From contig JAHQIW010004085.1 in the NCBI GenBank assembly GCA_019055375.1, positions 62,001 to 126,000 of the forward strand: a DNA stretch of 64,000 nt, read 5' to 3'. This DNA is from Parelaphostrongylus tenuis (lineage: Eukaryota > Nematoda > Chromadorea > Rhabditida > Metastrongylidae). The notes below the pieces were generated by a model, which saw only the letters and a program-made list of their open reading frames with translations, had not been told where the DNA came from and searched no databases. Position numbers and translations under genes: made by a program. Position 1 is the first letter of the stretch. Every line of letters begins with the position of its first letter. This document shows positions 13,490-25,300 of this stretch, piece by piece.

Positions 13490-13895
13490 CCTTTCGTTCC
13501 AGTGTTTACTTAAGAACGCTTTCAAATTTCAACATATCACATAATTACTAATTGAGCCAACACTTCCTGTGGCCCGTTATAGGGCTGACTTATAGAACCC
13601 GATAGAGCTAGGAGCAATTGAGTGTACAACACTGTCCAATCGGTGATCTTTTCCTTGATGGACGGTATAAAACGTTCGCCGTCGTCTACTCTTAGTATGA
13701 GGGACTGAGCGCTCCGAGATTATTGGTTAAAGGAGAAGAGTACCGCTCAACTGATGAGACGGTCAAGGTCAACACGTCTATCGGGCTCTATAAGTCAGCC
13801 CTTCAACAAGCCACATGACATGCTGGCTTAAATAATAGTTATATGTTGAAATCTAAGCGTGATCTCAAGAAAACACTTGAAACGAATGGTATGAT
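13490..13895. mobile_element. Foldback (TIR) element, GGGCTGACTTATAG family
   Basis: Both ends carry the same sequence in opposite orientation: on the left CCTTTCGTTCCAGTGTTTAC then ATTTCAACATAT, a TTGAGCCAACA word and GGGCTGACTTATAGAACCCG; on the right CGGGCTCTATAAGTCAGCCC then ACATGACATGCTGGCT, ATATGTTGAAATCTAAGCGT and ACACTTGAAACGAATG. The arms are about 120-130 bases. The interior has no coding potential, so this is a non-autonomous element. Related copies lie at 19,011, 33,858 and 59,742, with more distant relatives at 21,445 and 54,546. Confidence 0.85.
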
Positions 13896-15635
13896 TTCTT
13901 GAGGATATACACCTACATATAAAGTAATCGACACCGGATATCATATCACCTCAAGTTAAGTGACAAAATCTCTCTACACTACAGTGACTACGGTCGAGTA
14001 CTTGTGGTTGGTGGAACGAATCATATCCTACTCTAGACGAGCCACAAGCAGTTGACTGTGTCCACTGCATGTCGGCGAATTTTGTCAGCTGATTTGTGCT
14101 AAGCTATTATTCGGCTTCGGATCCTTTATATGCAGGGGTATATCCCAAAGACGTCGGCTGAACTAAAGAGCAGTGTGCTATTTAGGGGCCTGGAAGGGCA
14201 AAACAGGCGTCTGTCTAGCACTGTATAAGTGCCGTACAAGAACTCATAACAGGCTCAGACGTGTTAACATGCTATCAGATTGTCACTGACTAAAGCGATA
14301 TCTACACAAGCAGTGAAGAGTAGGGTATATTTCATTCGATCAGCTTGAGTGTGAAACATATTTCTTATTTTTTCTTACTTATTACTACAACGGTGTATAT
14401 AAGCCATTTTAAACATCAAGCGCACTGCTAAAATTTCCAAGATTTAGACAATCGACTGGTTGTTACAAATGCAACAGATTAATGTCGATGTTGCCAAATC
14501 GACCCACATCAGTGCAAGGTATTCGTGCCCGTGAAATACAATCCTGATTTCAGAGCTGCAGCGCAATAAAAGATTGCTTTGGAAAACTAAAAACACTCAT
14601 AAATTTGACGAAGTTTTTTCAATGAAAAATGTTTTATTGTGAAATGACATTTTTTTTGCTGTTATAACGTAATATAAGTGCCATTTGGAAAATAAAATAC
14701 ACCACCCGATTTCTTGAGATTTATGCTGTTAAAATTTTACAGAAATCTACAAAAAGATCAAGAAATACGTCTTTTAAATGTCGGTGCGGCTAGGGAAAAG
14801 CGCTGATTTTGTAACAAAAAGTAAATACTTTGCAGAGAAAGTTTGTTGTGCGAATATTTTCAAGTGAAATACAGATAGTCTGGTGCTATTTGTTTGACAG
14901 CAGATATGCAATCAACACGGTGAATACAGAGATGTGGGTCGACGAACAGCGTAAGGTATTGCGGTAGAGGTGATTTTGTGAATGAATGTATACTTTATTT
15001 CGATAATGAATAGTTTTTGATAAATGATTTGTACGAAAAGTAGGATGGAAGACGTTAATGAAATTCGAAACTCAAAGTTCAATTTCTCTTCTCATTAGGA
15101 TTACGTCGCGAAACATAAATTTTCAAAGAAAAGTGAAAACGCTGTAAACGAACCTTTGAATGAGCCATATGTCCTCCGACGACTGAACCTCACGAGGTTG
15201 TTATAAATAATTTTAACCGGCTAGCGTTTCGACGGCTTCATCTCTTTTGCAGGCAAAGATTCGTCGAATGCCGGCAGTTCTTCCCGCGCGTTAGCGCTTC
15301 ATCGTCATCGTCCGTCGAGTCGATTTACTTTTGGTGGGCAGCGTTCGAATAAAGAATCTCACTTGATGGTGATTTATATACATGAACGTTATCGGTGATA
15401 GTGATTGCCTAGTGATAAGATATCATAAAAGAGAGATTGATGCTGTGATTAGCCGTTGACAAGTAATCACATGTAAATAAGTTGCCAATGATAGTGATTG
15501 CCCGTTGATAAGAAATATCATAAAGAGTAGAGTGGAGAGCGTTATTGAGATACGAAACACAAAAAGCCAAAAAAGCTGAAAATTTAGCTTGTCCTATTAC
15601 TATCCTCACACTTTGTTTTTTTTTCTTGAATCAGT
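13896..15635. other. Gene-free stretch with decayed repeats
   Basis: No gene recognised. The segment 14,190-14,270 is the inverted counterpart of 13,120-13,200 (words such as TGTACAAGTGC and CTCATAACAGGC), so the foldback element lies inside a wider degraded inverted pair. Near 15,225 there is a GTTTCGACGG...TTCATC core like that in other repeats here. A TGATAGTGATTGCC block is directly repeated about 93 bases apart (15,396 and 15,489). Confidence 0.55.
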
Positions 15636-15639
15636 TATT

Positions 15640-16060
15640 ATTATCCAAAGCAATCAGGTGATCAAAGAATATAATCAACAACATGACCAATGATAGCAAA
15701 CATTTGCTGGGCAATGGTTCAATGTCTTTCCTTGAGTAAAAAGGAAGCTGGCGATGATATAAGTCTGAGCTCACTTTTTAGCTAGTAAAGTCTTTGAAAT
15801 TTTCTTCTGCAGATGCCACTGTAGAACATGCAAGAAATGGCAATCGATGGAGTAATGCCAGGGCAGTACGGTGGGCACGGTATTGTAATCAATCAAAATT
15901 TTTCCAAGATGTGGCGAATCTACTTGACGATGTGAAATCGAGCGTAATTCTGAAGTAGAGCAACAATGATTCGTTTTGGACTCTTCTCTCGCACTGCTGC
16001 TGCCAACTTTCGAAGTTGCTCTCTGCAGAGTTGGCGCTAGCTTGCTAGTTGTCAAGAAAT
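15640..16060 (-). pseudogene. Decayed mariner transposase, C-terminal part
   Basis: Read on the minus strand, the segment keeps the order of a mariner C-terminus across frame changes: a degraded [13 protein letters not shown] stretch (about 15,960-15,920), a PxxYSxDCHFL(H) word equivalent to the family's PYSPDLxPxDYHLF, LQWHLQKKI (about 15,780), and then DLYHRQL...IEPLP and a GHVVDYIL ending (about 15,760-15,660) equivalent to FYxxGIxxLPxRWxxVIxxxGxY. Frameshifts are numerous. Assignment rests on this ordered set of weak matches. Confidence 0.55.
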
Positions 16061-18059
16061 TTCAAAGTACCGCATCTTGCTTGTGCTAAAAACCAAACAT
16101 AACCTCCCGATCGTATAACTTGGGTTTTGATTTAAGTGGAACGTTTTTGCTGCGAGAATGTTGATGTTTTCCACCGACCTCCGCGCACTGGTTTTAATTG
16201 ATACTCGTAAAGCATAATCAAGCGTAACAGGTGTTGACCGATGTTGATTCCCAGTTGATACACACGCAGCGAGCTTGTATTTTCTCTACCCTTCGGTTAT
16301 TGCTATTAGAAAACTTTTCAACATGCCACAATCTTTTGGCAATAACGCAATTTGAAAAAGAAAAGGAGCCGAATAAAGAAGCAAACAAAAAACGAAAATG
16401 TTTCGACAACAGATTTGAACAGTTGAACACGAGTCACTAATGTTGTCGTTTATCATGGAGAGAGTTGGTTGCTTTCGCTAATGCATAATGAGAGGAGAAT
16501 ATCGCTGATGTCGATATCTATGGAATAGAGTAACTTTCCAGCTACCAAATGGCAACAGCTCTGCAAAGCATGGAATCGGCATCCTCTCCTTGCGACGATT
16601 ATTCTACAAAGAAATCGTCCGTTCGTTACTTGGAGGTGGGAACGAAATCCTTCCAAATACGCAGTTGGTGGTCTTGCAATCGCTTCCTAATGTGCTAACA
16701 GCAAGAACAACAACATCCTCTTATACATGAATATTTTGTACATAACTCGCCAAACTTATCTTGTGTGCGTCAAGTGTGAAGAAGGTGCATTTCTCTTTAG
16801 TGATTCTCTAATCGTAACTCTAGCTTTTCTTTCACGTTCTCATTTTAGCCATTTGATTTGCTCTGCGAAGCAGATCAAAATCTATAAATGACTCTAGCAA
16901 AATCCTCTTCTTTTACTCATGTGATCCATTCAGGTAAAGCCATTCCAGTAACTCATCCAGTTGTAGATCTAGCAGCCCATTTGCCATTTTTTCTGTCTTT
17001 TACGACGGTATCTACCCTTGCGTTTCATGCTCGCATTTTTCTTGCAAGACAAAGCTCTTTCTTTGAGCTATTTATAATCGTTCGATAGCGTAATGTTTGC
17101 TGATTTCAACTCTGTGTTTCTTTTCAAAAAATATCGTTTTTGTGCAGAGTAGCAGGTTCAATTATACTGAATTTGCATTCGAGACATGCGGTCTCTGGAA
17201 AATTCTCAGGCTGCTGAGTAGGGCGGCAATGAACTTAAGCAGTTATTGGTCGCTTTTCGACTGGCCTTGAAAAAGTGCGATCAATGCTATTATAATTAGG
17301 AATTGTTTCTAAGCTTTTTGAAAAACCTCCAAATGAAAGGTATGACTCTGCTGCGAGAAGATTTGAAATACTTTTTTTGCTATGAATATGGATAAATCAG
17401 TCATCGTTATTGTCGCTTTTATAAAAACCAGGAATCTTGGACGTCCCGATTGCTTCCGACAGTGATTCGAAGGCATTTAGATACTATGAGTTTTCCCCTA
17501 CACTTTCACGTGTTCGAAAACTGATCTATCATTGCGTCATCCCACCTTGCTTCATCACCCAGCGGTCCGTGAATTGGCCAACGACCACTTGCTCGCCCAT
17601 GTGAATCAATCTTATTTTTCCTGCTGCGTTGCAGAGTGACGGTCTTTTCAGGATAGAGGTACAGCGTTGGAATCAGCAAACATTGAGCTATCTTACTACT
17701 AAAAGTCCAAGTGAAAGAGCCAATTGAAATGAGAAGAGTGTCGACATGTAGAAGAACTTATGGGACAACTTGATATCGGGGCTCTCAAACATGCATGTCC
17801 GATTAGTAAATCGAATTTCGCGCATGCGTGCCAAGAATCTGTTTTTAAATCTTATACTATCATAAATTATCGCAAAGCTCATATTATACATTTTTCCTCT
17901 GATTTACTGACTTGTAAGGTGAACAATGTTTTCCAGCAAATTTTTGGGGTCTGAATTTTAGAGGTACTGTGCAAGAGTGATTTGAAAAATTTTACCACAA
18001 CGATTTCGAGCTTGCAGATAAGAAAGTCATAGACGTGCTTTTGTTACTAAAATGAATGA

Positions 18060-18560
18060 TTGACATCAATTGAAGGTTAGTCTTTGGACAAAAAAACACT
18101 CGCAAGTGTTCGAGAACTTATAAAAGAACGTCGCCTGAGTATATCAGTTGTTTTGGTGCACCTAAAAAACCAGCTGGTTGGAGAGGTTTGACAAAATCTT
18201 TGTGTTTCCTTAGTTTCATTCGAAACCTGTGCGAACAACAACTTCCTGCATTAGATTCCTTTTCTTGCAATTCATGATATTATCCGTTATCACAAATTAT
18301 TGCGCTCGACGCATTAAGGAAGCAGAAACGAAAGAAAATTAATCAAAACGCCGTTCTGAGGTACCGGAACTTCTTTTGAGCAGCCACAACGATTGCCCGT
18401 TTCTAGACCGTGTGACATGGATCCTCTACCACAAGCAACGATAACCGGCTTGAGTAATGAACCGCAACGAAAATTCATTGCATTATTCAAAATCGAATAG
18501 AACTAAGACAAGGTCATGCTAATTAGGAAATTTCTTTTTTACATTTATTAATATACAAAG
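18060..18560 (+). pseudogene. Mariner transposase fragment (left-arm copy)
   Basis: The reading RRSEVPELLLSSHNDCPFLD followed by RVTWILYHKQR (about 18,355-18,445) matches the mariner segment in which RFEVCxxLLLRNxNDPFLDR precedes VVTGDEKWILYDN. The TGDEK portion carrying the first catalytic Asp is deleted. Upstream frames near 18,085-18,180 resemble the N-terminal helical region but are degraded. The same fragment appears reversed in the right arm at about 34,640-35,150, so insertion predates the duplication. Confidence 0.6.
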
Positions 18561-19010
18561 GATTTTCAGCAGCCCTCTCACTATTTTCAAAAATTTTTGT
18601 TGAAGAAGATAACGTTTCATGAGTAAATTTTTCGTTGCTTGGATCGACTTTCATTGTAAGAGAAAGAACCTAAATTCTAGTTAGTAGATTTATCATCTCT
18701 CAATTGATTAGAGTGGATCAGTTCCGGAAAAGCGATTATGAAGTAACTGTAGGAATGAGCTGATTTTTCATTAACTTATTAGGAGTGGCTTCGTTTCTTG
18801 AACAGTGAACGGCAGCATAATTGTGGCCAGATATCTACAAAGTCGTTGCCCACTTCTCCATAATCCAGGTTTTGTGTTTGTCAAGTAGGTCATGAAAGTA
18901 TGCAATAACGTGCTTCAGATAGCCAAGTCTCTTTTCAAGCTCTTATGACAATAAAATCCATCAAAGAAATATTTGGCTGGAATCGACTGTTCGTCAACAC
19001 TTTTAGATCT

Positions 19011-19322
19011 TATCATTCGTTTCGAATGTTCTCTTAAGACCTCAGATCAAATTTCAATATGCCATAAAATTATTTTTGAGCCACGGATGTCGTGTGGTCT
19101 TACAAAAAAGGGCTGACTTATAGAGCCCGATACACGTGTTTCGACCTTGCAGTCCCGTCAGAGATTAGAGATTAGCAAAAGACGAAAAAGGGTAAGTGCC
19201 CGACCGACGAGACTGCAAGGTCGAAACACAAGTATCGGGCACTATAAATCAGCCCTGTTTTAACAGACCACACGACATGCGTAGCTTGAAAATAATTCTA
19301 CGACTTTTCTATCTGTTTGTCA
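19011..19322. mobile_element. Foldback (TIR) element, left-arm copy
   Basis: The ends are inverted copies: TCATTCGTTTCGAATGTTCT, then a CAAATTTCAATATGCCATAA word, GGGCTGACTTATAGAGCCCG and ACACGTGTTTCGACCTTGCA; this is followed by a short centre and the same words reversed, ending CATGCGTAGCTTGAAA. The centre reads GATTAGCAAAAGACGAAAAA. No coding sequence. The same element is at 33,858-34,163 in the right arm and a half copy is at 59,742-59,866. Confidence 0.88.
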
Positions 19323-20469
19323 TAAAAAAGCAACTTGATAGTCCGTGTTAAGTTTAATTGCAATCCTGAAGTGCATCCACTCACGAGATGTCAAATCCTC
19401 TATTGATCGACGAAAATGGTTCTTGTGGCAACCTGAGAAGCCAGAATGTGGCAACACGGCTACAACAAAACGCTAGGTAGAGAAAATATTTTAACAAGAG
19501 AAATTTCTAAAGCATTCAATGAATATTTCGTTCTTATCTGTTAAATAACGTAGAAAACAGTGCTTAGAATAATTGGATTTCTATTAAGCTCAAGATTATC
19601 AAAAACATTACGTCCAACTCCTAATTTTCGTGACTTCTAAGTTAGAAGACGTCTATTTTCATTTACGGATTTTCTGCCTTTACACAACACGGACGGGTTT
19701 TTGACGACTAGAGGTCCTGGGGAGATGAGAACGCCACGAGCCTTTGCACTACATTTTCGTCTATTACTCAGAGAGTAAGCATTGTGTAGATTACTATTCA
19801 GTATTTCCTATTATGCCGCACTATATAGTTACACTGCTGTCGCCTTATAGAAGTGCTTTACAACTTATATAGAGTGTTTTAACGTATTTTTATGTCCGAC
19901 CATTGCATAGGAAAGCCATGATTCATCTTATGATCGAATCGAAACAGCAATAAGATGTCGATCTTGGGGCTTTTCCGAAAAAAAGGTGCTGTGAATCACT
20001 GGATCGAAAGCACATTTCATGACCGGAACCTAATATAGAATCTGCGTTGGAGAGGACATCGTTCGAACATAGCAGTAACATCAAGAATAATTTGGGTGCC
20101 ATTGTTAAACTCCTCAAAACAATGTCACGAATGCAATGCATTTTGTGAACGTTAACCGTGCAATACACTTGCATTGGATTGAATGATGTCTCATAAGTAT
20201 TTCGTATTAGTTTACCGCGCGTTTAGAAAAATACATCGTCATGAAGCCACGGATTCAAAGATTTTATCTATCCTGGTCAAATGAGCACAGTAAACTTGAA
20301 CAACATGTTAATCTTTTCTAGGTGGACAATGTCACAGCACGTCACACTCGACATTTTTAGTTTTATAGGTGAGTGAATGTTTTTTTGTAAGAAAAAACAA
20401 GAAGAACTAAAATCTATTTCTATCGACAATAATCTTTGAGAAAATTATAACAAGCAAGTACACATACGT

Positions 20470-20800
20470 AGATGTTGGACCATGCACGAAGTATGCGCTA
20501 TGGTGAAATGTCGAGAACTAAACACAGATTGGTACTATTCGGCTATGAAATTACAAATGAAAAATCGATCTCACTCGCTGGAGAAAAATTTCACAGAAGT
20601 ATTAGTAACTGCTAGAAGGCTGAGACTTCAGACTATAGCTCTACGTCGCCGGTTTTCAAAACGTCCCTTTCTGACGCTGCTACAAAAGGAGATTTCTCGC
20701 GTTACAGACGCGCATACTTCTCGCCGGATAGAACTCTTTCTTTAAACTATTAGTAATTATTCGATAGCGTAATCTTTTCCGATTGCAGCGCTGCGCTTCT
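20470..20800 (+). repeat. Dispersed repeat, LRL-frame family (left-arm copy)
   Basis: A plus-strand frame reads RLRLQTIALRRRFSKRPFLT and then LLQKEIS, the best preserved example of this family's shared frame. It ends in the family's CTATTAGTAATTATTCGATA end. The mirror copy in the right arm (32,430-32,735) differs at about a dozen positions in 290. No known domain is recognised, and coding is doubtful. Confidence 0.6.
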
Positions 20801-21444
20801 TTTCTAAAAATACCGTTTCTCGTCCACGCAGCAGGTAAAATACGTCGAATTCGCAAGTGTGAGCAGAAGAATCTTCGGCACGTGCCTCTGAGTGAGGTGA
20901 CCACGTGAACTCCTTTCGCAATACATCTCTACGCATTATTATGCCTGAAAAATCGGTGATCATAGCATCATCGAAAGTAGCGGCCTCACCGCGGAGACGT
21001 GAATGGTCAAACACCCTTTTGCTTACACATGCTAATTCAAATTGAGTCACCTGCTGCAGAGAAATGCCTTATAGATTATAAGCACATTGTTGGAGTCGGA
21101 ATCGATTACGCTATTGAGTGATTACTAATATTCTAGAGAAAGAGCGCTGCTTCGTGAGAAATAAGCTCGTCTGCAAAGCAATAAATCTCCTTCTGCAGCA
21201 ACGTCAAAAAAATGTTTTTTTGAAAATCGGCGATGTAGAGCTGTAGCCTGAAATCTCAGTTTTTGAAAGATTACTTAAACTTCTATCATTTTTTTCCCAA
21301 ACGATTGAGATCGGTTTTTCCTTTCTCCTCTCATAACCACAAAGAGCCCTTAGTTAAAAGACTTTGGCAGAATTTTATTAAAGCGGTCTATACGGCTAAG
21401 AAAACAGGGAAATTAGCCGATATCCAACTCTAACATGAATAGAT

Positions 21445-22192
21445 CCTTTCATTATTATTTGAGCCATCATGTCATGTGGTCTGGTAAAGGCTCTTGTACA
21501 GCCCGAGACACGTGTTTCGTCCTTACAGACTCATCAGCCGAGCAGAACCCGTCGTCTGTCGATCTTTTCATAGTCAGTTCTCTCGGGAGCGTCACACTTC
21601 TTATATATAGTTATCGACGACCTACGTTTTACACTCTATGTCAGGTGAAACATTCACCTAACACAGAGTGTTTTCGTACTCGATTGCTAGCTGGCTGATA
21701 TTTTTATCATATTATACCTTTCCTTCGAGTGCTCTATCAAGACCACGCTCAAATTTCAATAGATCCTTTCACTATTATTTGAGCCAACATGTCATGTGGT
21801 CTGGTAAAGGCTCTTGTACAGCCCGAGACACGTGTTTCGTCCTTACAGACTCATCAGCCGGGCAGCAGAACCCGTCGTCTGTCGAAGGAAACGTATAATA
21901 TGATAAAAATACCAGCCAGCTAGCAATCGAGTGCAAAAAAACTCTGTGTTAGGTGAATGTTTCACCTGACATAGAGTGTAAAACGTAGGTCGTCGATAAC
22001 TATATATAAGAAGTGTGACGCTCCCGAGAGAACTGACTATGAAAAGATCGACAGACGACGGGTTCTGCCCGGCTGATGAGTCTTTAAGGACGAAACACGT
22101 GTCTCGGGCCGTACAAGAGCCTTTACCAGACCACATGACATGTTGGCTCAAATAATAATGAAAGGATCTATTGAAATTTGAGCGTGGTCTTA
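21445..22192. mobile_element. Three-copy foldback element, left arm only
   Basis: A block starting AATAGATCCTTTCATTATTA and containing AGACACGTGTTTCGTCCTTA is present at 21,445-21,570, again in the same orientation at about 21,757-21,880, and inverted at 22,045-22,170. The intervening segments (with TAGCTGGCTGATATTTTTAT at about 21,690 and its reverse at about 21,905) are also inverted copies. The result is a palindrome with arms of about 280 bases and the second block in its loop. The right outer end extends to ATTTGAGCGTGGTCTTAA; the left outer end lacks this piece, which is instead present at 21,737 before the middle block, suggesting one element opened by another. There is no counterpart at the mirror position in the right arm. 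Confidence 0.88.
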
Positions 22193-22575
22193 ATAATGCA
22201 CTGATTTTGCTGCGCCTAGAAAAAGCCATTTATCTGATATGATTCAAGGAGACCTAATGAAGGTTGAATAGAAGCTTTGCGTTTATGGGAAAGTTATTTT
22301 AATTATTATCGGACGGTTGTTAAGCGATTTTCCAAGCGGCGCGCGCTTTTCATCATATGATAAGAAGTTCTTTTCCATTATCCGTGCCCTGCCTTCTGCT
22401 TCCTGTAAAAAAGCGCACTTTTTGAGTTTTCTTAAAGTTTTATTAAATATTTCATAGCTTGAATCACAAGAATTTCAATAGCATAGTTTATTATTGAACT
22501 AATTCTTTGTTGCACTGTAAAAGCAAAAATAAAATCAGATGTCACACTCGTGCATGTGCCACAATCATTCATAGA

Positions 22576-22795
22576 GCGCATGTGGCGCAGTGGTTAGAGG
22601 TGCTCTGCGTTGCGCGCGTGGTCAGTGATTCGATCTCGCGCTAATGGCTCGCCAAGCCATCCATCTCTCCGGGGTCTGTGAATTGACACCAAACTGGTCT
22701 GAGACTTGTCTGGAAGGATAAGCGCATCGACTCGGTTCAGCGGGAGGCCACCGCACGCCATTGTGAAGGTCAAATATGCATTCAATCACCTCAAA
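22576..22795 (+). mobile_element. tRNA-derived SINE-like element (left-arm copy)
   Basis: The start, TGGCGCAGTGGTTAGAGG (about 22,583), matches a polymerase III A box, and GTGATTCGATCTCGC about 45 bases later resembles a B box. A non-tRNA body follows, with CTCTCCGGGGTCTGTGAATT and CACCAAACTGGTCTG. The folding needed for a functional tRNA is absent. The same element is reversed at 30,218-30,455 in the other arm. Confidence 0.7.
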
Positions 22796-24177
22796 AAAGT
22801 TAAAAATCGTAGACGAATGCTTAGCGCATCCCTCAGGGACTGACTAACGCAGAAAGCTTTATGCTCCAGCTTTTACTCAAGCATTTTTTGCTTAACAAAA
22901 CTTTTCTCCTAGGCTTCTAGTAATCATTCAATAGCTTGAATCTCGACTGCTCCAATGATAACTGTGTTGTCAAAAAAGGCATCTTAGTGGGTGTAGCAGC
23001 GAAAAGAAGATTGAATTTTTCTAATAACCGTCACGCTGCAAAAAGGTATTTTGGCGCAAATGTTGCAAAATCTCACCCGCACACCGCAGCAAAGAATGTA
23101 TTTCGAATACGTTGTCATTTTCTTTTAGCTGTTACATTGTAGCATGAAGTTTATTTCAGAAAATAAGTTTACATTTGAAATCGCCGAGATTTGAGCTGTT
23201 GAATGACTATTAGAGCTCTACGGAAAAAGCTCTAAGTAGCGTGAAATTTTCGAGTGTAGAACAAAATACTCAGTTAGCGGCGTCATGATATGAACTATTG
23301 AATAAGTACTAGACTCTAAGATGGATCGAAAAACGACATTTCTTTTAATCGGTCGAAACCGGGTTTGGATAAAGAAAAGTACCGGATTTTACTGCTCTTT
23401 TAAAGAAAAATTTCAATATTTTGTATTACCCTGATGCACCAAAAATTTCTCTATACGCTCTACCTTTTGAACTTATGTGACTCTTACGTGCGAAGAAAAT
23501 TTTAAATGTGGAACATAATCTTTTTTTCGCTCCTATAGAGCACTATGAAGACTTCAAAACAATATTTAGCTTCGCAGAAATCGAGATTGCGCTGCTGAAC
23601 ATGTATTAGTTCAGTCTAATGAAAAACCAAACACAGATCCTAGTCGTGCAAATAAAGCGCTCCAAGTGTTAAAGATATATTCGTCTTCGCTGCGACAGCG
23701 TAATAAGAAGGCCAGAAATAATCACAATTTTGAAATTGCCGAGATTTGAGCCTACGAGTAAAAACCGAAATTCTAGAATAAAGCTTAGGCTAACGAAATA
23801 GATTCTTTGATCACTGAGGGTCAAGAACTACTTTAATCGTTAGAAAAGGCCTTATCACTGCGAACCTCAGTACATCACTGAAGTGGACATATGAAACCGA
23901 GATATTTTCAAGAATGTTTGAAGTCTTACCCGACGTTGATACGCGAGGGTTAGACGAGCGTGTTTCGAATAACTCGTCGTCCTCGTCAGTGACCCACGAT
24001 CTACATCAAGCCCTGCATTCTACTAAGGAGGGAGGCGAATGTGGTGACGGCACAGTGTACAATGACACTGTGCTATCACCACCTTTCAGTCGATGGATCG
24101 TGGCTGGTAGAACAAAATTCATCCAAAAAATCGACTGCTTTCTAGACCTCACAATAGATATTCACCATAATTTTTAA

Positions 24178-24281
24178 GAATGCTCAAAGCCTTACCCAAA
24201 GTTGGTGTCGAGGAAGGCGAGATCCCCGAAACACGCGTGTATGAACCTGGCGTACCAACCACGGGTACCGCTTCAAACATT
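24178..24281. mobile_element. Short TIR element at the left-arm inner edge
   Basis: The left end AATGCTCAAAGCCTTACCCA and the right end GGGTACCGCTTCAAACATT are imperfect inverted copies about 104 bases apart. Between them lies GAGATCCCCGAAACACGCGT, the reverse of the GTTTCG core found in the inner part of both arms. It sits about 40 bases from the point where arm homology stops. Confidence 0.6.
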
Positions 24282-24634
24282 TTTAAAAATTATATTGAAC
24301 GTTCAATGCGAAGTTCAAGAAAGTCGATGTCTTGAACCTAGATAGATAGGAGAGTTAAACTGAAGGAACGAAACATGTGAAACAAACGGAGGACATTATT
24401 GCAAATGGTCCTGCAGGATGATCCTAGCTATTTCCACGAGTACCATACGACAGTCGGCGAAGACTGCAGTGAGGATAAGATTTTCGTTACTGAAGGCGAG
24501 CGCTCTCGGAAGGTTGTTTTGATCTAAGCAGTACTACAATCAAGACAGAACACCAGATTTACGACAGGGCAAGACGCCTGACTTTTTCGAAATTTAATCA
24601 TAGTAAACTTAAGAGAATTGAGATGAGGAAAGTT

Positions 24635-24714
24635 AGGACTCATGCTGGAGTTGAACCCGCGTTTCATCAATGCCGTTGACGCGTGCTCCCAGTACGCTAC
24701 CGCGGTGCATTCAC
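24635..24714 (-). repeat. tRNA-like SINE head
   Basis: On the minus strand the order is GCACCGCGGTAGCGTACTGG (A-box-like) and, about 30 bases later, CGCGGGTTCAACTCC (B-box-like). Acceptor ends do not pair convincingly, so this is read as a tRNA-derived repeat and not a functional tRNA. Confidence 0.55.
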
Positions 24715-24969
24715 AGCACCACTCATTCTTCAACGTCTGTGTGTTAGCTGTCAGCCACCAACCTTTAACAGGTTTCGTCGGGTATGCGATTCCTCTCTAT
24801 AATCCCAGTTAATCTGACAGCCATTCTAACAGGTATTTTTTCAGATTTCTAGAATTTTTACTGCATTTCTTGCAGTGTCATGACGCTTCATATACACCTA
24901 AGGGAACTGAGTGGTGAACAAAATTACAGCTGATAGCTAACACAGCGATGTTCAAGAATGAGGGTGGTG

Positions 24970-25050
24970 CGGATGTACCTCGGTGGTGTGGTGGTAGCAC
25001 GTGTTCCCGGTATGGATGAAGCGCGGGTTTGACTCCCGTTTGAGGTAGTA
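24970..25050 (+). repeat. tRNA-like SINE head
   Basis: CTCGGTGGTGTGGTGGTAGC resembles an A box and GCGCGGGTTTGACTCCCG a T-arm/B box with a five-pair stem. The start GTACCTC pairs with the end GAGGTAG except at the terminal base. The anticodon arm cannot be drawn cleanly, so a pseudo-tRNA or SINE head is likelier than an active tRNA gene. Confidence 0.5.
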
Positions 25051-25070
25051 CTTTTGCTCACTTTTCTGCT

Positions 25071-25072
<2 letters not shown>

Positions 25073-25134
<62 letters not shown>

Positions 25135-25300
25135 ACTGTCGTCCCGTTGATCGTCGAGTGACTCGAGCGGATACCAGCAACTTTTCCATTTTTCCATATC
25201 GCGTGAGAGTAGCGCAGTGGGTAAAATATATATATATATATATACATATATATAAAGGATATATATATGCATATATACATATATATATATACATATATAT
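25073..25300. repeat. TA microsatellites around an RTE 3' end fragment
   Basis: A run of about 29 TA units (25,073-25,131) is followed by about 95 bases (25,132-25,226) that match the extreme 3' end of the RTE elements in reverse orientation (GTCGTCCCGTTGATCGTCGA, GACTCGAGCGG, ATACCAGCAACTTTTCCATT). More TA/TATG repeats follow. On the minus strand the RTE end is directly followed by the TA run. Open frames across the run are artefacts. Confidence 0.88.

Larger units (their letters stand above)
16163..24138 (+). repeat. Left arm of giant inverted repeat
   Basis: This ~8.0 kb arm matches the reverse complement of about 28,334-37,022 almost throughout. Paired positions add to about 53,190 from the outer edge to the middle of the arm and drift to about 52,470 at the inner edge because of unshared insertions. 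In a stretch compared by eye (20,471-20,760 against 32,440-32,733) there are roughly a dozen differences in about 290 bases. The outer edge is where TTTTCCACCGACCTCCGC (left) stops matching the right arm. The inner edge is just after AACAAAATTCATCCAA. The arm contains mariner, foldback, dispersed-repeat and SINE copies that are also present in the other arm. No host gene is seen. Confidence 0.93.
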
